From an uncultured SAR116 cluster alpha proteobacterium (lineage in GTDB: Bacteria; Pseudomonadota; Alphaproteobacteria; Puniceispirillales; Marisalimonadaceae), in NCBI GenBank assembly GCA_902592615.1, contig CACJFI010000004.1:1-64000 (forward strand): 64,000 bases of DNA, in the 5' to 3' direction. Below are positions 46,726 to 56,069 of this stretch, piece by piece. The notes below the pieces were generated by a model. That model did not search any database, was not told where the DNA came from, and saw only the letters and a list, made by a program, of their open reading frames with translations. Position numbers and translations under genes: made by a program. How positions within the stretch are numbered: position 1 is the first letter of the stretch; each line of letters begins with the position of its first letter.

Positions 46726-48417
46726 TTATCTATTAAAATCATAAGAAGTAAAAGACTTTAGATAATATTTAAATAATTTATTATTTTTGAGTTTTAAATT
46801 ATTTCCTAATTTTGGAATAATAAAATAATTTAAAAAAGCTAAAAAAATTCCAATATAGCAAACAGTGTTTCTAATTTCAAAAAGTAATTCATTATCATTA
46901 AAATTATGATTAAGAGAAAAGCTAGTATCACCTATAAATAACAAACGCCATATGATTTCTCCAAAATTACCTGAAAATAAATTATTCAAATACCAACCTA
47001 AAAAGATTATAAAAACAGAAAAAATAAATAGAGTTAATCTTAAATAAAGTGAACCTTCTTCTATCTTATTATATATATGAATATTACAATTATTTTGACC
47101 TAAAAAAACAACAATAATGACCTTAAAAGAAATATAGCTAATAATAAAAGTATAAAAAAAACAGTAAGAAAAAATTAATAAATAGCTTACATCATTGACT
47201 AATGATAATTGAGATAAAAATAATTGATTTGAATAAAACCCAGAAAAATGTGGTATTCCTAACAAAGAAACAAATCCAATTAAAATGAACAAAAACATAG
47301 AAGGACATTTTATAATAAGATTTCCCATTCTCCTGATATTTTGTTCATTATTAAGTTTTGATGAAATGATTCCAAAACACAAAGACAGTGTTAACAAAGA
47401 AATTGTAGATGTTAAAAAATGGAAAACTACAGCACTGTATAACTTTAAACCAACTCCAATCAATAAAATGCCAAATTGAATAGACGATATATATATAATC
47501 AATTTATTCAAATTATACGTTCGAAACAGTAATATTGAAAAAATGAAAATTAAAAAAGAACCCAGTAACAATATAACTTTAAAGAAGTCTAAACTCAGTT
47601 GAGTAAATGTCAAGAAACGTAGAATAAAATAGAGTCCAACAGGCAGATATAGTAAATATAAAACAAGTGAATAAGAAGTTGTATTGAGATTTAACAAATC
47701 GTACCTGGAATTTGAAATATAAAATTGACGACATCTTAATAAAAAAGAGAAAAATAAAATAAAAGTTACAATTTCAAAATTACTAAAAAATTTATTCGAT
47801 ATAGTGTAATTATTTTCAATTATTTGAATATTTTTGAATATAATATCAAAATTTATTGAGTTTGAGAGTGTGTAAATAAAATACAAACTTAAAAAAAAGC
47901 AGAGGTCAGATACTCTGTTTTCAAAAAATATATTACTATTATCAATTTTATTTTGTGAAATATTACAAATCAAATAAGTTGATAAAATTACTAAATACCA
48001 TGCTAAAAAAAACTGAAACAGATTATTTGAAGTTATTAGAACTAATACACTAAAAATTGAAAGTGACAGATAACTATTTATTTTAAAATTTGGTAGATGG
48101 TTTTTTTTAAAATTTATTGAAAATATTGTAAGTAGAAAACCAATAACCGTTATTAAAACAATTAGGCCTGAAACAAGCAAATCAAATCTTAAACTCCAGT
48201 CAATAAACAAATGATCATATTTTATTAATGTAAAGAAAAATAGTGGTATATCTTTATCTAAATTCAAAATTTTTATAAAAATAAATAGACTTAATAGAAA
48301 AGAAAGACCGTATATAATAATATTTATAACAAATAATAATTCTGTTTTTAAATTTTGATTAAAAAACTGAAATAATAAAAAACTTAATAATGGGAAAATA
48401 AATAAAAATATTTCCAT
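46726..48417 (-). CDS. Orphan NuoL-like membrane protein, charge-depleted and lacking the lateral helix
   Basis: The 563-residue hydrophobic protein aligns with NuoL of complex I from near its start. Compare 'NNLFQFFLAWYLVILSTYLI' with NuoL 'DNLLLMYLGWEGVGLCSYLL', 'YSAVVFHFLTSTISLLTLSL' with 'WDAAIFHLMTHAFFKALLFL', and 'NEQNIRRMGNL' with 'HEQNIFKMGGL'. In E. coli numbering (from memory) Glu144 is Tyr, His254 is Leu, His338 is Ser, Lys342 is Leu and Lys399-Asp400 are Asn-Gln; Lys229 seems to be Arg, and Asp178 and His334 are kept. The C-terminus 'KSFTSYDFNR' ends where NuoL begins its lateral helix HL. No other nuo gene is present. Proton pumping is very unlikely. The open frame argues for retained function, which is unknown. 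Confidence 0.8.
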   Translation of the reverse strand: MEIFLFIFPLLSFLLFQFFNQNLKTELLFVINIIIYGLSFLLSLFIFIKILNLDKDIPLFFFTLIKYDHLFIDWSLRFDLLVSGLIVLITVIGFLLTIFSINFKKNHLPNFKINSYLSLSIFSVLVLITSNNLFQFFLAWYLVILSTYLICNISQNKIDNSNIFFENRVSDLCFFLSLYFIYTLSNSINFDIIFKNIQIIENNYTISNKFFSNFEIVTFILFFSFLLRCRQFYISNSRYDLLNLNTTSYSLVLYLLYLPVGLYFILRFLTFTQLSLDFFKVILLLGSFLIFIFSILLFRTYNLNKLIIYISSIQFGILLIGVGLKLYSAVVFHFLTSTISLLTLSLCFGIISSKLNNEQNIRRMGNLIIKCPSMFLFILIGFVSLLGIPHFSGFYSNQLFLSQLSLVNDVSYLLIFSYCFFYTFIISYISFKVIIVVFLGQNNCNIHIYNKIEEGSLYLRLTLFIFSVFIIFLGWYLNNLFSGNFGEIIWRLLFIGDTSFSLNHNFNDNELLFEIRNTVCYIGIFLAFLNYFIIPKLGNNLKLKNNKLFKYYLKSFTSYDFNR

Positions 48418-48509
48418 GTTTCACGACTTAATTTTTATTTTAAAATATAATATAAAATTATGAATGCAAATTAAAAATTAAGTGTAAAAATTGGAATAAA
48501 TAATTAAAT
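48418..48509 (-). other. Gap between nqrF and the NuoL-like gene
   Basis: These 92 bases separate the tightly packed nqr operon from the NuoL-like gene. No hairpin-plus-T-run terminator and no well-spaced -35/-10 pair is obvious. The size would allow a separate promoter for the NuoL-like-birA-coaX genes, but read-through from nqr is equally possible. Confidence 0.3.
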
Positions 48510-49730
48510 TTATCCACCAAAATCATCTAGCATTATATCTTCTCTATCAACACCTAGATCAAGAAGCATGTTTATAACTGATTGGTTCATCATTGGTGGA
48601 CCACACATATAATATTCGCAGTCTTCAGGCGCAGGATGATCTTTAAGATATTGTTCATATAAAACGTTATGAATAAAACCGGTAAGACCGTCCCATTTAT
48701 CTTCAGGCATAGCATCAGAAAGAGCCACATGCCAACTGAAATTTGAGTTCTCTATTGCTAATTTATTAAAATCTTCAACATAAAACATTTCTTTTTTAGA
48801 TCTAGCGCCGTACCAAAAAGTAACCTTACGTTTAGTTTTAATCCTATTAAATTGATCAAAAAGATGACTTCTCATAGGCGCCATTCCTGCACCACCACCA
48901 ATAAAAACCATCTCTTTTTCTGTTTCTCTGGCAAAAAATTCTCCAAAAGGACCAGAAATTACAACTTCGTCACCAGGTCTTAGGTTAAAAATATATGAAG
49001 ACATCTTTCCAGCAGGAATTCCCGTAGAACCAGGCGGTGGAGAGGCTATTCTTACATTTAGCATTACAATGCCTTTTTCATCAGGACAATTTGCCATGGA
49101 ATAAGCTCTTTCTATTGGCTCATTACTTTCAGCGTTAAAATCCCATATTTTAAATCTATCCCAATCCGCATGATATTCTTTTGCAACATCAAAATCTTTG
49201 TAAGATAAGGAATAACTTGGAGCTTCAATTTGTATATACCCCCCTGCTCTAAAGTTAACATCTTCACCTTCAGGAAGTTCTAATATTAATTCTTTTATGA
49301 AAGTAGCAACATTATCATTACTTCTAACTTTGCATCTCCATTTCTTAACACCAAAAACTTCTTCTGGTACCTCAATTTCCATATCTTGCTTTACTGCAAC
49401 TTGACACGATAAGCGGTCGCCACAAGATGCTTCTCTTTTATTTATATGGCTTTCCTCAGTAGGCAGGATAGCTCCACCACCTGAGTGAACTTTAACTTTA
49501 CATTGAGCACAGGTACCACCTCCACCGCAAGCTGATGGTACAAAAAGTTTTTCAGCTGCAAGTGTTTGTAACAATTTACCACCAGCAGGAACAGAGACAG
49601 TTTTTTCACCATTAATTGTAATATTAACATCACCAGACGAAACCAACTTACTTCTAGCAAATATAATGATTGATACCAGAGTAAGTACTATCATTGTAAA
49701 AAGAGTTATACCAAGTACAAATGTATCCAT
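48510..49730 (-). CDS. nqrF: Na+-NQR subunit F (NADH dehydrogenase module)
   Basis: The 406-residue subunit has an N-terminal membrane helix (residues 4-26), a ferredoxin-like [2Fe-2S] domain ('[16 protein letters not shown]' and a fourth Cys in 'DRLSCQVAV'), then an FAD domain ('[14 protein letters not shown]', '[13 protein letters not shown]') and an NADH domain ('[20 protein letters not shown]', '[13 protein letters not shown]', C-terminal 'LDDFGG'). It takes hydride from NADH and feeds electrons into the pump. It is the last gene of the operon, eleven bases after nqrE. Confidence 0.98.
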   Translation of the reverse strand: MDTFVLGITLFTMIVLTLVSIIIFARSKLVSSGDVNITINGEKTVSVPAGGKLLQTLAAEKLFVPSACGGGGTCAQCKVKVHSGGGAILPTEESHINKREASCGDRLSCQVAVKQDMEIEVPEEVFGVKKWRCKVRSNDNVATFIKELILELPEGEDVNFRAGGYIQIEAPSYSLSYKDFDVAKEYHADWDRFKIWDFNAESNEPIERAYSMANCPDEKGIVMLNVRIASPPPGSTGIPAGKMSSYIFNLRPGDEVVISGPFGEFFARETEKEMVFIGGGAGMAPMRSHLFDQFNRIKTKRKVTFWYGARSKKEMFYVEDFNKLAIENSNFSWHVALSDAMPEDKWDGLTGFIHNVLYEQYLKDHPAPEDCEYYMCGPPMMNQSVINMLLDLGVDREDIMLDDFGG

Positions 49731-49741
49731 TTCTAAATCCT

Positions 49742-50350
49742 TTAAAGTTTAACACCGGAAAAACACATAAAAGCCATTGCCATAAGCCCAGCAGTAATAA
49801 ATGTAATTCCAAGACCTTGCAAGCCATCCGGTATATCACTATACTTAAGCTTTTCTCTAACACCAGCCATAGTAGCAATTGCCAAGGCCCAACCAAATCC
49901 CGATGCTATTCCATATGTTGTAGCCTCAGAAAAATTATAATCTCTTTCTACCATAAATAATGAACCTCCTAAAATTGCGCAATTCACAGTAATTAAGGGT
50001 AAAAATATACCTAGTGCATTATATAATGGTGGAAAATATTTGTCTAATATCATCTCTAGAATTTGAACCAATGCCGCTATAACACCTATGTAAGAAATAA
50101 GTCCTAAAAAGGTCAGGTCAATATCTGGGAAACCTGCCCAAGCTAATGCACCCGGTTTTAACAAATATGAAAGTATAATATTATTTGCGGGAACGGTTAT
50201 TGATTGAACTATCATTACTGAAATACCTAGGCCAATAGCTGTTGATATTTTCTTTGATACAGCAATGAAAGTACACATTCCTAAAAAAAAAGATAGAGCT
50301 AAATTTTCTACAAAAATTGCTTTTACAGCTAATGATATTAAACCTTCCAT
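49742..50350 (-). CDS. nqrE: Na+-NQR subunit E
   Basis: The 202-residue membrane subunit is homologous to NqrD and RnfA. Two conserved Cys, in '[16 protein letters not shown]' and '[17 protein letters not shown]', correspond to the ligands of the intramembrane [2Fe-2S] cluster shared with NqrD. The protein has about six membrane helices. It shares a base with the end of nqrD (stop/start overlap), as is usual in this operon. Confidence 0.97.
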   Translation of the reverse strand: MEGLISLAVKAIFVENLALSFFLGMCTFIAVSKKISTAIGLGISVMIVQSITVPANNIILSYLLKPGALAWAGFPDIDLTFLGLISYIGVIAALVQILEMILDKYFPPLYNALGIFLPLITVNCAILGGSLFMVERDYNFSEATTYGIASGFGWALAIATMAGVREKLKYSDIPDGLQGLGITFITAGLMAMAFMCFSGVKL

Positions 50351-51003
50351 TAATGTTCCTTTAATGTTTGTATTTTGTATTCACGAGCCTCAACTTGAGA
50401 TTTTTTCCATGTCCTTACACCCCAGATGATAAACCCAATAATGAAGAATGCTGAAGGAGGCAGCAATAACAAACCATTTGGAACATACCATCCACCATTG
50501 CTCACTGGATCAAAAATCATTACCCCAAATAATGAACCTGATCCAAAAAGTTCCCTAATTACACCAACACTCATTAATAAGAGACTATACCCAAGACCAT
50601 TGCCAACACCATCAACAAATGATTCAAAAGGCTTATTTTTCATTGCAAAAGCTTCTGCTCTTCCCATAACAATACAATTTGTGATAATTAAACCAACAAA
50701 AACTGATAATGTTTTAGAAATCTCATAAGCATATGCTTTTATTATTTGGTCAACAAGAATCACTAAAGATGCAATTATAACCATCTGAACAATAATTCTG
50801 ATTGAATTAGGAATATAATGTCTTAAAAATGAAATAAATAAAGACGAAAATCCACAAACAGCAATCACAGCTAATGACATAACAAAAGCTACATTCAAAG
50901 AAGAGGTAACTGCCAAAGCTGAACAAATTCCTAAAACTTGAAGTGTTATGGGATTGTTATCTACCAATGGATCAGTAAGTAATTGTTTTCTAGTTTGAGA
51001 CAT
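50350..51003 (-). CDS. nqrD: Na+-NQR subunit D
   Basis: The 217-residue membrane subunit has '[19 protein letters not shown]' and '[20 protein letters not shown]', the two Cys that complete the membrane [2Fe-2S] site with NqrE. The remaining sequence ('[20 protein letters not shown]', '[11 protein letters not shown]') matches the family over its length. It overlaps both neighbours at stop/start codons. Confidence 0.97.
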   Translation of the reverse strand: MSQTRKQLLTDPLVDNNPITLQVLGICSALAVTSSLNVAFVMSLAVIAVCGFSSLFISFLRHYIPNSIRIIVQMVIIASLVILVDQIIKAYAYEISKTLSVFVGLIITNCIVMGRAEAFAMKNKPFESFVDGVGNGLGYSLLLMSVGVIRELFGSGSLFGVMIFDPVSNGGWYVPNGLLLLPPSAFFIIGFIIWGVRTWKKSQVEAREYKIQTLKEH

Positions 51004-51794
51004 TAAGCTTCTCCATTCTGTAAATTTGTAAGAAACTTTTTAAAACCAGCCTCACCCATCCAAAACTTTACTAAATTATCAACACCATTTGATGTAAGTG
51101 TAGCTCCAGCTAAAGCGTCAATGTGATGTTCTTTATATTTTTGAGTTTTGGCAACTGTAATCATCAGTTCACCACTATCATTGTTAAGCTTCTTTCCTTT
51201 CCATTGTGCTTTCCATTTAGGATTATCTACTTCAGCTCCTAACCCAGGTGTTTCTGCATGTTGGTAGAATTGAAGACCAAAAATATCATTGCCATTTTTT
51301 TCTAAAGCTATAAAACCGTATAAAGTTGACCATAAACCATATCCATGTATTGGAAGTATTATCTTGTCTAAAGATCCATCATCTTTTTTGAGGAGATAGA
51401 CAGTTGCAAAATTTGTTCTCCTTCCAATTGACGCTGGATCTTCTTTTAATGATATACTTAATTGAGGATCTTCAGCAGCTTTTCTATCGTCAAAACTGAG
51501 AGGATCAAAGCGATTTGTAAATTTACCCTGATTTAAGTCTACGACAATTGGCTCGAATGAAGAAAAAGATTTTTTAACATCTATACCTTCATAATAAAGT
51601 CCTGCAACTTGAAGAATGTTTTTTTGCTTATCAACTGCTTTATTTACTTCTTGAACTTCTTTTAAGTTGACAGCAGCGAATGAAACGACCATAGAACAAA
51701 CAAGGCAAAGGGTTATTGCGACTATTATAGTTTTTGTCATGCCATCAACTGGCATATTTTTAAATTTTGTTAGGATATCATTGGGTTTGGACAT
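51003..51794 (-). CDS. nqrC: Na+-NQR subunit C (covalent FMN)
   Basis: The 263-residue subunit has one N-terminal membrane helix ('[20 protein letters not shown]') and a periplasmic FMN-binding domain. The flavin-linked Thr lies in '[18 protein letters not shown]', the target of the ApbE transferase encoded nearby. '[17 protein letters not shown]' and '[15 protein letters not shown]' also match NqrC. It overlaps the end of nqrB by 17 bases. Confidence 0.97.
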   Translation of the reverse strand: MSKPNDILTKFKNMPVDGMTKTIIVAITLCLVCSMVVSFAAVNLKEVQEVNKAVDKQKNILQVAGLYYEGIDVKKSFSSFEPIVVDLNQGKFTNRFDPLSFDDRKAAEDPQLSISLKEDPASIGRRTNFATVYLLKKDDGSLDKIILPIHGYGLWSTLYGFIALEKNGNDIFGLQFYQHAETPGLGAEVDNPKWKAQWKGKKLNNDSGELMITVAKTQKYKEHHIDALAGATLTSNGVDNLVKFWMGEAGFKKFLTNLQNGEA

Positions 51795-52995
51795 TAAATT
51801 TTGTCCTTCTTTTAATATTAGCCATGACTACAAAATGATCAATCAATGGCGCAAATATATTTCCAAATAAAATAGCAAGCATCATACCTTCTGGAAATGC
51901 AGGATTTAATACTCTTATCATGATAACCATAAAACCTATTAATGCACCATATATGTATCTTCCAAGATTTGTATGACTTCCAGATACAGGTTCGGTTACC
52001 ATAAAAACTAAGCCAAAAGCATAACTTCCAATGACTAGATGCCAATACCAAGGCATACTAAACATTGGATTTGTATCTGAACCTACCCAATTAAGAAATG
52101 AAGAAAAAATAATCATTCCTAAAAGACATCCAACAACCATCCTATAGTTTGCAATTCTTGTTAAAAGAAGAAAAACCAAACCTATGGCGCATGCAAGAGT
52201 AGAGGTTTCGCCAAGTGATCCCTGAATTGTTCCAAGAAAAGCATCTGTCCATGTTATTCCATAATTACTTAAACTTTCATAACCTTCGGCTGCTGCTATC
52301 CCTAAAGAAGTTGCTCCTGAATATCCATCAACTGGTGTCCAGATTGAGTCACCTGACATATAAGCAGGGTATGCAAAATATAAAAATGCACGACCTGTAA
52401 GTGCAGGATTAAGAAAGTTCTTCCCAGTTCCACCAAAAACCTCCTTCCCAACGACAACACCAAAGGCAATACCAAGCGCTACCTGCCATAAAGGAGTAGA
52501 TGCAGGCAAGGTTAATGCAAATAACATAGAAGAAACTAAAAAACCTTCATTTACCTCGTGACCTCTAATTGTAGCAAATGTTACTTCACAAATACCTCCA
52601 GCTATTAAAGTCGTTAAATATATTGGTAAAAAATACAATAATCCATGAAAAATATTCGATACTAAACTCTCAGGACTGATTCCTAAGCCAGTAAATTGAA
52701 GCAATGATATACGCCATCCTGATTGCGCTTCAACACCTACAGTAGCCAAAGCACTGTTAGTCTGTAACCCAGTATTGTAAAGGGCCCATAAAATACATGG
52801 TATAGTAGAGATCACAACGTAAGTCATTACCCTTTTCATATCTACAAAGCTTCTTGCGTGGGGAGCAACTTTTGTAACTGTATTACTTGTAAAAAATATT
52901 GTCTCAACCATTTCGAAAAGTGGATAATATTTTTCATATTTACCGCCTTTTTCAAAATGAGGTTCTAGAGAATGGAAATAATTTCTTAATGACAT
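51778..52995 (-). CDS. nqrB: Na+-NQR subunit B (covalent FMN, sodium channel)
   Basis: The 405-residue multi-helix subunit carries the covalent FMN on Thr in 'DGYSGATSLGIAAAEG' and forms the sodium pathway and the quinone/riboflavin site. Other hallmarks: 'HARSFVDMKRVMTYVV', 'HEVNEGFLVSSMLFALTLP' and 'GGTGKNFLNPALTGRAFLYF'. It lies three bases after nqrA. Confidence 0.98.
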   Translation of the reverse strand: MSLRNYFHSLEPHFEKGGKYEKYYPLFEMVETIFFTSNTVTKVAPHARSFVDMKRVMTYVVISTIPCILWALYNTGLQTNSALATVGVEAQSGWRISLLQFTGLGISPESLVSNIFHGLLYFLPIYLTTLIAGGICEVTFATIRGHEVNEGFLVSSMLFALTLPASTPLWQVALGIAFGVVVGKEVFGGTGKNFLNPALTGRAFLYFAYPAYMSGDSIWTPVDGYSGATSLGIAAAEGYESLSNYGITWTDAFLGTIQGSLGETSTLACAIGLVFLLLTRIANYRMVVGCLLGMIIFSSFLNWVGSDTNPMFSMPWYWHLVIGSYAFGLVFMVTEPVSGSHTNLGRYIYGALIGFMVIMIRVLNPAFPEGMMLAILFGNIFAPLIDHFVVMANIKRRTKFNVQTQ

Positions 52996-52998
52996 TAA

Positions 52999-54342
52999 TT
53001 AACCTTCTTTTTCAATTTTTGTTAAACTGTCTCTCAAAGCAGTACCATATTCATATTTTGCAGGACATGCAAAAGTACACAATGCAATATCCTCTTCATC
53101 AAGTTCTAGCGCACCTAATGATTGAGCAACGTCGGTATCCATTACCAAAAGAGATCTTAGTAATTGTGTTGGTAAGAAATCCTGTGGCATTAAGGATTCA
53201 AAAACACCAGTTGGAACCATTGCTCTTCTTCCTCCGTTTAAATTTGAGGTAAGATTAAATAATTTAAAAAAACTAAAAGCAGATAAAAGGACAGGCATAA
53301 CTGAATATTTGTTGGGTTGAGGTTTAATCCAACCAAAAAAATGTTTCTCTTTATCTTCTTTTATAATCGTAATTTGCCTAGAATATTTTCCTAAATAAGC
53401 CATGTCTCCATTCGCATGAAACCCTGACAAAATAGAACCTGAAATTATTCTACAATCTTCTGTTTTGTTATATTCTCCTTCTAGAATATCATCAAGACAT
53501 GCACCAACAATTGTTTTAACTAATCTGGGATTATAAGACAAAGGACCAGATATTGAAATTGTTCTATTGATATCAATATAGCCTTTTAGAAATAAATTAC
53601 CAATTGCAATAACATCTTGATAATTAACTGACCATACTGTCTTATTTGCATTTGGTGGGTCTAAAAAATGCATATGAGTGCCACTCAAACCAGCAGGATG
53701 TGGTCCAGAAAATTCGTATGTATCAAAACCATTGACACTAATTTCACTATTTTCTTTTTTACATATGAAAATATTGCCGTTTGTCAATAGTGAAATACGT
53801 TTTACACCTTCTTCAAATGCTTTCAGATCATTCATAATAATAATATCTGCATCTGGGCTAAGTGGCTCTGTGTCCATGGCGGTTATAAAAATTGAAGATG
53901 GTTCAGATTGACTATCAGGGATTTTTGAGTAAGGCCTTGTTAAAAAAGAAGTCCATAAACCACTGCTAAACAAGCATTTTTTTGTGAACTCTTTATTTGA
54001 TTTTTCTTTTGTGTGAAGTTTCTTTATTTCAATACCTTTATCCTCTAAATCCTCTATATCAATAACAACGCTCAATAGTGCCCTTTTTTCTCCTCTATTA
54101 ATTTCTTTTACAAAACCTTTACAGGGCGAAACAAAAAAAGCTTCAGGATTGTCTTTGTGACAAAAAAGAGGTGTTCCCCTCTTTACCTTATCTCCTACAT
54201 TTATTAACATTTTAGGTTTAAGACCATTATAATCAGTACCTAAGACTGCTACCGATTTTGGAATTTTAGTGTCTTCTACAACTTGTTTTGGTACTCCTGA
54301 AACAGGAATATTCAGACCTTTCTTAAGATTGAATTTATACAT
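52999..54342 (-). CDS. nqrA: Na+-NQR subunit A
   Basis: The 447-residue soluble subunit starts 'LKKGLNIPVSGVPKQVVED', a typical NqrA opening, and contains 'DYNGLKPKMLINVGDKVKRG', 'GLSGTHMHFLDPP' and a C-terminal 'DTDVAQSLGALELDEEDIALCTFACPAKYEYG'. It faces the cytosol and contacts NqrB near the quinone site. It is the first gene of nqrABCDEF. No close ribosome-binding site is visible before the ATG. Its promoter should lie in the 193-base gap shared with divergent apbE. Confidence 0.97.
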   Translation of the reverse strand: MYKFNLKKGLNIPVSGVPKQVVEDTKIPKSVAVLGTDYNGLKPKMLINVGDKVKRGTPLFCHKDNPEAFFVSPCKGFVKEINRGEKRALLSVVIDIEDLEDKGIEIKKLHTKEKSNKEFTKKCLFSSGLWTSFLTRPYSKIPDSQSEPSSIFITAMDTEPLSPDADIIIMNDLKAFEEGVKRISLLTNGNIFICKKENSEISVNGFDTYEFSGPHPAGLSGTHMHFLDPPNANKTVWSVNYQDVIAIGNLFLKGYIDINRTISISGPLSYNPRLVKTIVGACLDDILEGEYNKTEDCRIISGSILSGFHANGDMAYLGKYSRQITIIKEDKEKHFFGWIKPQPNKYSVMPVLLSAFSFFKLFNLTSNLNGGRRAMVPTGVFESLMPQDFLPTQLLRSLLVMDTDVAQSLGALELDEEDIALCTFACPAKYEYGTALRDSLTKIEKEG

Positions 54343-54535
54343 TAAAAGTAATATTTGCCTCTATTTTAAAAATGATTTTAATATGATTAAAACAAGTTTA
54401 TATGAATTTAACTTTTGTATATAATATATAAAAAAAAAAACAAGAGCATATATCGATTTTTTTTGTTTTTTTTAATAAAAAATTTTTATGACAAAAATTC
54501 AACCAACTAACTAAATAAATAAATAAATAATTGCA
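54343..54535. promoter_or_regulatory. nqrA/apbE divergent intergenic region with AAAT tandem repeat
   Basis: This 193-base gap separates nqrA (minus) from apbE (plus) and must hold both promoters. A perfect TATAAT lies at 54420-54425 on the plus strand, but without a good -35. A run of about 4.5 AAAT units (54513-54530) ends five bases before the apbE ATG, where a ribosome-binding site would be expected. No gene is evident. Confidence 0.4.
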
Positions 54536-55603
54536 ATGGTAAAATTGAAACAAAATAAAACAAATGATTTTTTTAAGAATCAATTTTCAATTTTTTTTCT
54601 AATATTTATCATTTGTATTAGTTTTTTTTCATGTTCTCAAAACAAATACTATGATGCTCAATTAAAAGGGAATACAATGGGGACATATTATGTAATAGAT
54701 CTTTTACATGTTCCAAAAAAAATAAAAATTAAAAAAATTGAAAAAGTAGTTCTAGACACCCTCGTAAAGGTAAATAAAATTTTATCTAATTGGGATAAAA
54801 ATTCTGAAATAAGCACAATTAACCAATTGAATATAACCACACCAATAAAAATTTCAGATGAATTAAATGAAGTTTTTAAAACTGCAAACAAAATTAATAC
54901 TAAAAGCAATGGTTTTTTTGATATAACACTTGATCCTATAATTGAACTTTGGGGATTTGGTTACAAAAAACAAATTCAAAAAGTACCTACTGAACTGCAA
55001 ATCAAAAATACATTATCTCTTGTAGGTCAAAGATCACTTATAAATTTAGATTACAAAAATAACGAGCTCAGAAAAATAAATAAAAATGTAAAAATTAATC
55101 TTTCATCTATTGGGAAAGGATTTGGAATTGATTTAATCGGAAAAAAATTAGATGAACTTGGAATAAGAAATTACTTAATCAATATTGGAGGAGACATTCT
55201 TACTAAAGGCTACAATAAAAAAGAAGAGAATTGGGTTATTGGAATTGAAAATCCAAATTTAAATGAAAAATTAATTAAAGAAATTGTTAATATATCGAAT
55301 AAAGGTCTAGCTACTTCTGGAGATTATAAAAATTTTTTTTCTAAAAGTGGTGTAAGATATTCACATATAATCAATCCTAATACTGGAAAACCAATTACTC
55401 ATAAAACTAAATCAGTAACTGTAATCCATGAAAGTTCAATGAAAGCTGATGGATGGGCTACAGCTCTTTTAGCATTAGGAAGGGTGGATGGATTAAAATT
55501 AGCAAAAAGAGAAAATATAGCAGTTCTTTTTATTGATAAAATTGATGGTAAGCTAAAAAAGTTTAAAAGTAACAAATTTCTAAATTTAAACAAAATTGAT
55601 TGA
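54536..55603 (+). CDS. apbE: FAD:protein FMN transferase ApbE
   Basis: The 355-residue lipoprotein has a signal peptide ending in a lipobox ('ISFFSCSQN', Cys near residue 33), then the ApbE domain: 'LKGNTMGTYYVIDL', 'LSNWDKNSEISTINQLN', 'INLSSIGKGFGIDLI', 'LINIGGDILTKG' and 'YSHIINPNTGKPITHK'. It attaches FMN to the Thr residues of NqrB and NqrC. In most bacteria apbE follows nqrF in the same operon; here it is divergent from nqrA. It is followed by nqrM. Confidence 0.95.
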   Translation: MVKLKQNKTNDFFKNQFSIFFLIFIICISFFSCSQNKYYDAQLKGNTMGTYYVIDLLHVPKKIKIKKIEKVVLDTLVKVNKILSNWDKNSEISTINQLNITTPIKISDELNEVFKTANKINTKSNGFFDITLDPIIELWGFGYKKQIQKVPTELQIKNTLSLVGQRSLINLDYKNNELRKINKNVKINLSSIGKGFGIDLIGKKLDELGIRNYLINIGGDILTKGYNKKEENWVIGIENPNLNEKLIKEIVNISNKGLATSGDYKNFFSKSGVRYSHIINPNTGKPITHKTKSVTVIHESSMKADGWATALLALGRVDGLKLAKRENIAVLFIDKIDGKLKKFKSNKFLNLNKID

Positions 55604-55633
55604 GGTTCACAAATATAAGTAGTAAGTGTAAGT

Positions 55634-55846
55634 ATGGAAATTTTTATTATAACATTTGTAGTATTTTTAATTATCATTCTAATTATGTCATTAGGTGTAA
55701 TTTTAATGAATAAAAATATTAAGGGAAGTTGTGGAGGTTTGAATGCCATCTCTGGTTCAAATAAATGCTCAGTATGTAATAAAGATATAGATCCTAACAG
55801 CCCTTTGGTAACTCAACTTAACTGTAAAAGAGCTCAAAAGATTTAA
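55634..55846 (+). CDS. nqrM: Na+-NQR maturation protein NqrM
   Basis: The 70-residue protein has one N-terminal membrane helix ('FIITFVVFLIIILIMSLGVIL') followed by a Cys-rich tail 'GSCGGLNAISGSNKCSVCNK'. This is the NqrM (DUF539) pattern, a factor that delivers or builds the iron centre between NqrD and NqrE. It lies 30 bases after apbE. It completes a full assembly set for the pump. It converges with the next small gene with a five-base gap. Confidence 0.93.
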   Translation: MEIFIITFVVFLIIILIMSLGVILMNKNIKGSCGGLNAISGSNKCSVCNKDIDPNSPLVTQLNCKRAQKI

Positions 55847-55851
55847 CATAT

Positions 55852-56064
55852 TTAATTTATTTGAGAGGTAAAAAATGCAAGTATCAAAAACGAAACTAAA
55901 GTTATTATTCCATTAATCCAGGCTTTTGTTTGCCACCCCTCTTTTTTATTTTTCCAATTAACTATAAATAATCTTCCAAAAACAATGAATATAATTAATA
56001 AAATTAGAGAGTTTGAAGGAGAATAAGAAAAGAGCTCAACAAATTTATTATAATCAGTAAACAT
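55852..56064 (-). CDS. Small hypothetical membrane protein
   Basis: This 70-residue ORF encodes two hydrophobic helices ('NSLILLIIFIVFGRLFIVNW' and 'INGIITLVSFLILAFFTSQ') around a basic loop 'KNKKEGWQTKAW'. No family is recognised. It has no overlapping alternative gene, fills the space between nqrM and the DMT exporter exactly and starts five bases after the exporter's stop, so it is probably real and cotranscribed with it. The ribosome-binding site is weak. Confidence 0.55.
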   Translation of the reverse strand: MFTDYNKFVELFSYSPSNSLILLIIFIVFGRLFIVNWKNKKEGWQTKAWINGIITLVSFLILAFFTSQIN

Positions 56065-56069
56065 AAATC

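Noticed and set aside
46726-48417. Reading the NuoL-like protein as a DabB or MrpA transporter subunit
   Set aside because: No DabA (DUF2309) or Mrp partner gene is adjacent, and the NEQNIRRMGNL segment plus the C-terminal 'KSFTSYDFNR' follow NuoL of complex I specifically.
49654-49960. ORFs of 79-80 residues on both strands at the nqrE/nqrF junction
   Set aside because: Both lie inside nqrE or nqrF, whose motifs are intact; these are shadow frames.
52899-53252. Plus-strand ORF of 117 residues across nqrA/nqrB
   Set aside because: It is antisense to conserved nqr coding sequence and has no recognisable motif.
54398-54583. Minus-strand ORF of 61 residues in the nqrA/apbE gap
   Set aside because: It overlaps the apbE signal-peptide region, is low-complexity and has no ribosome-binding site.
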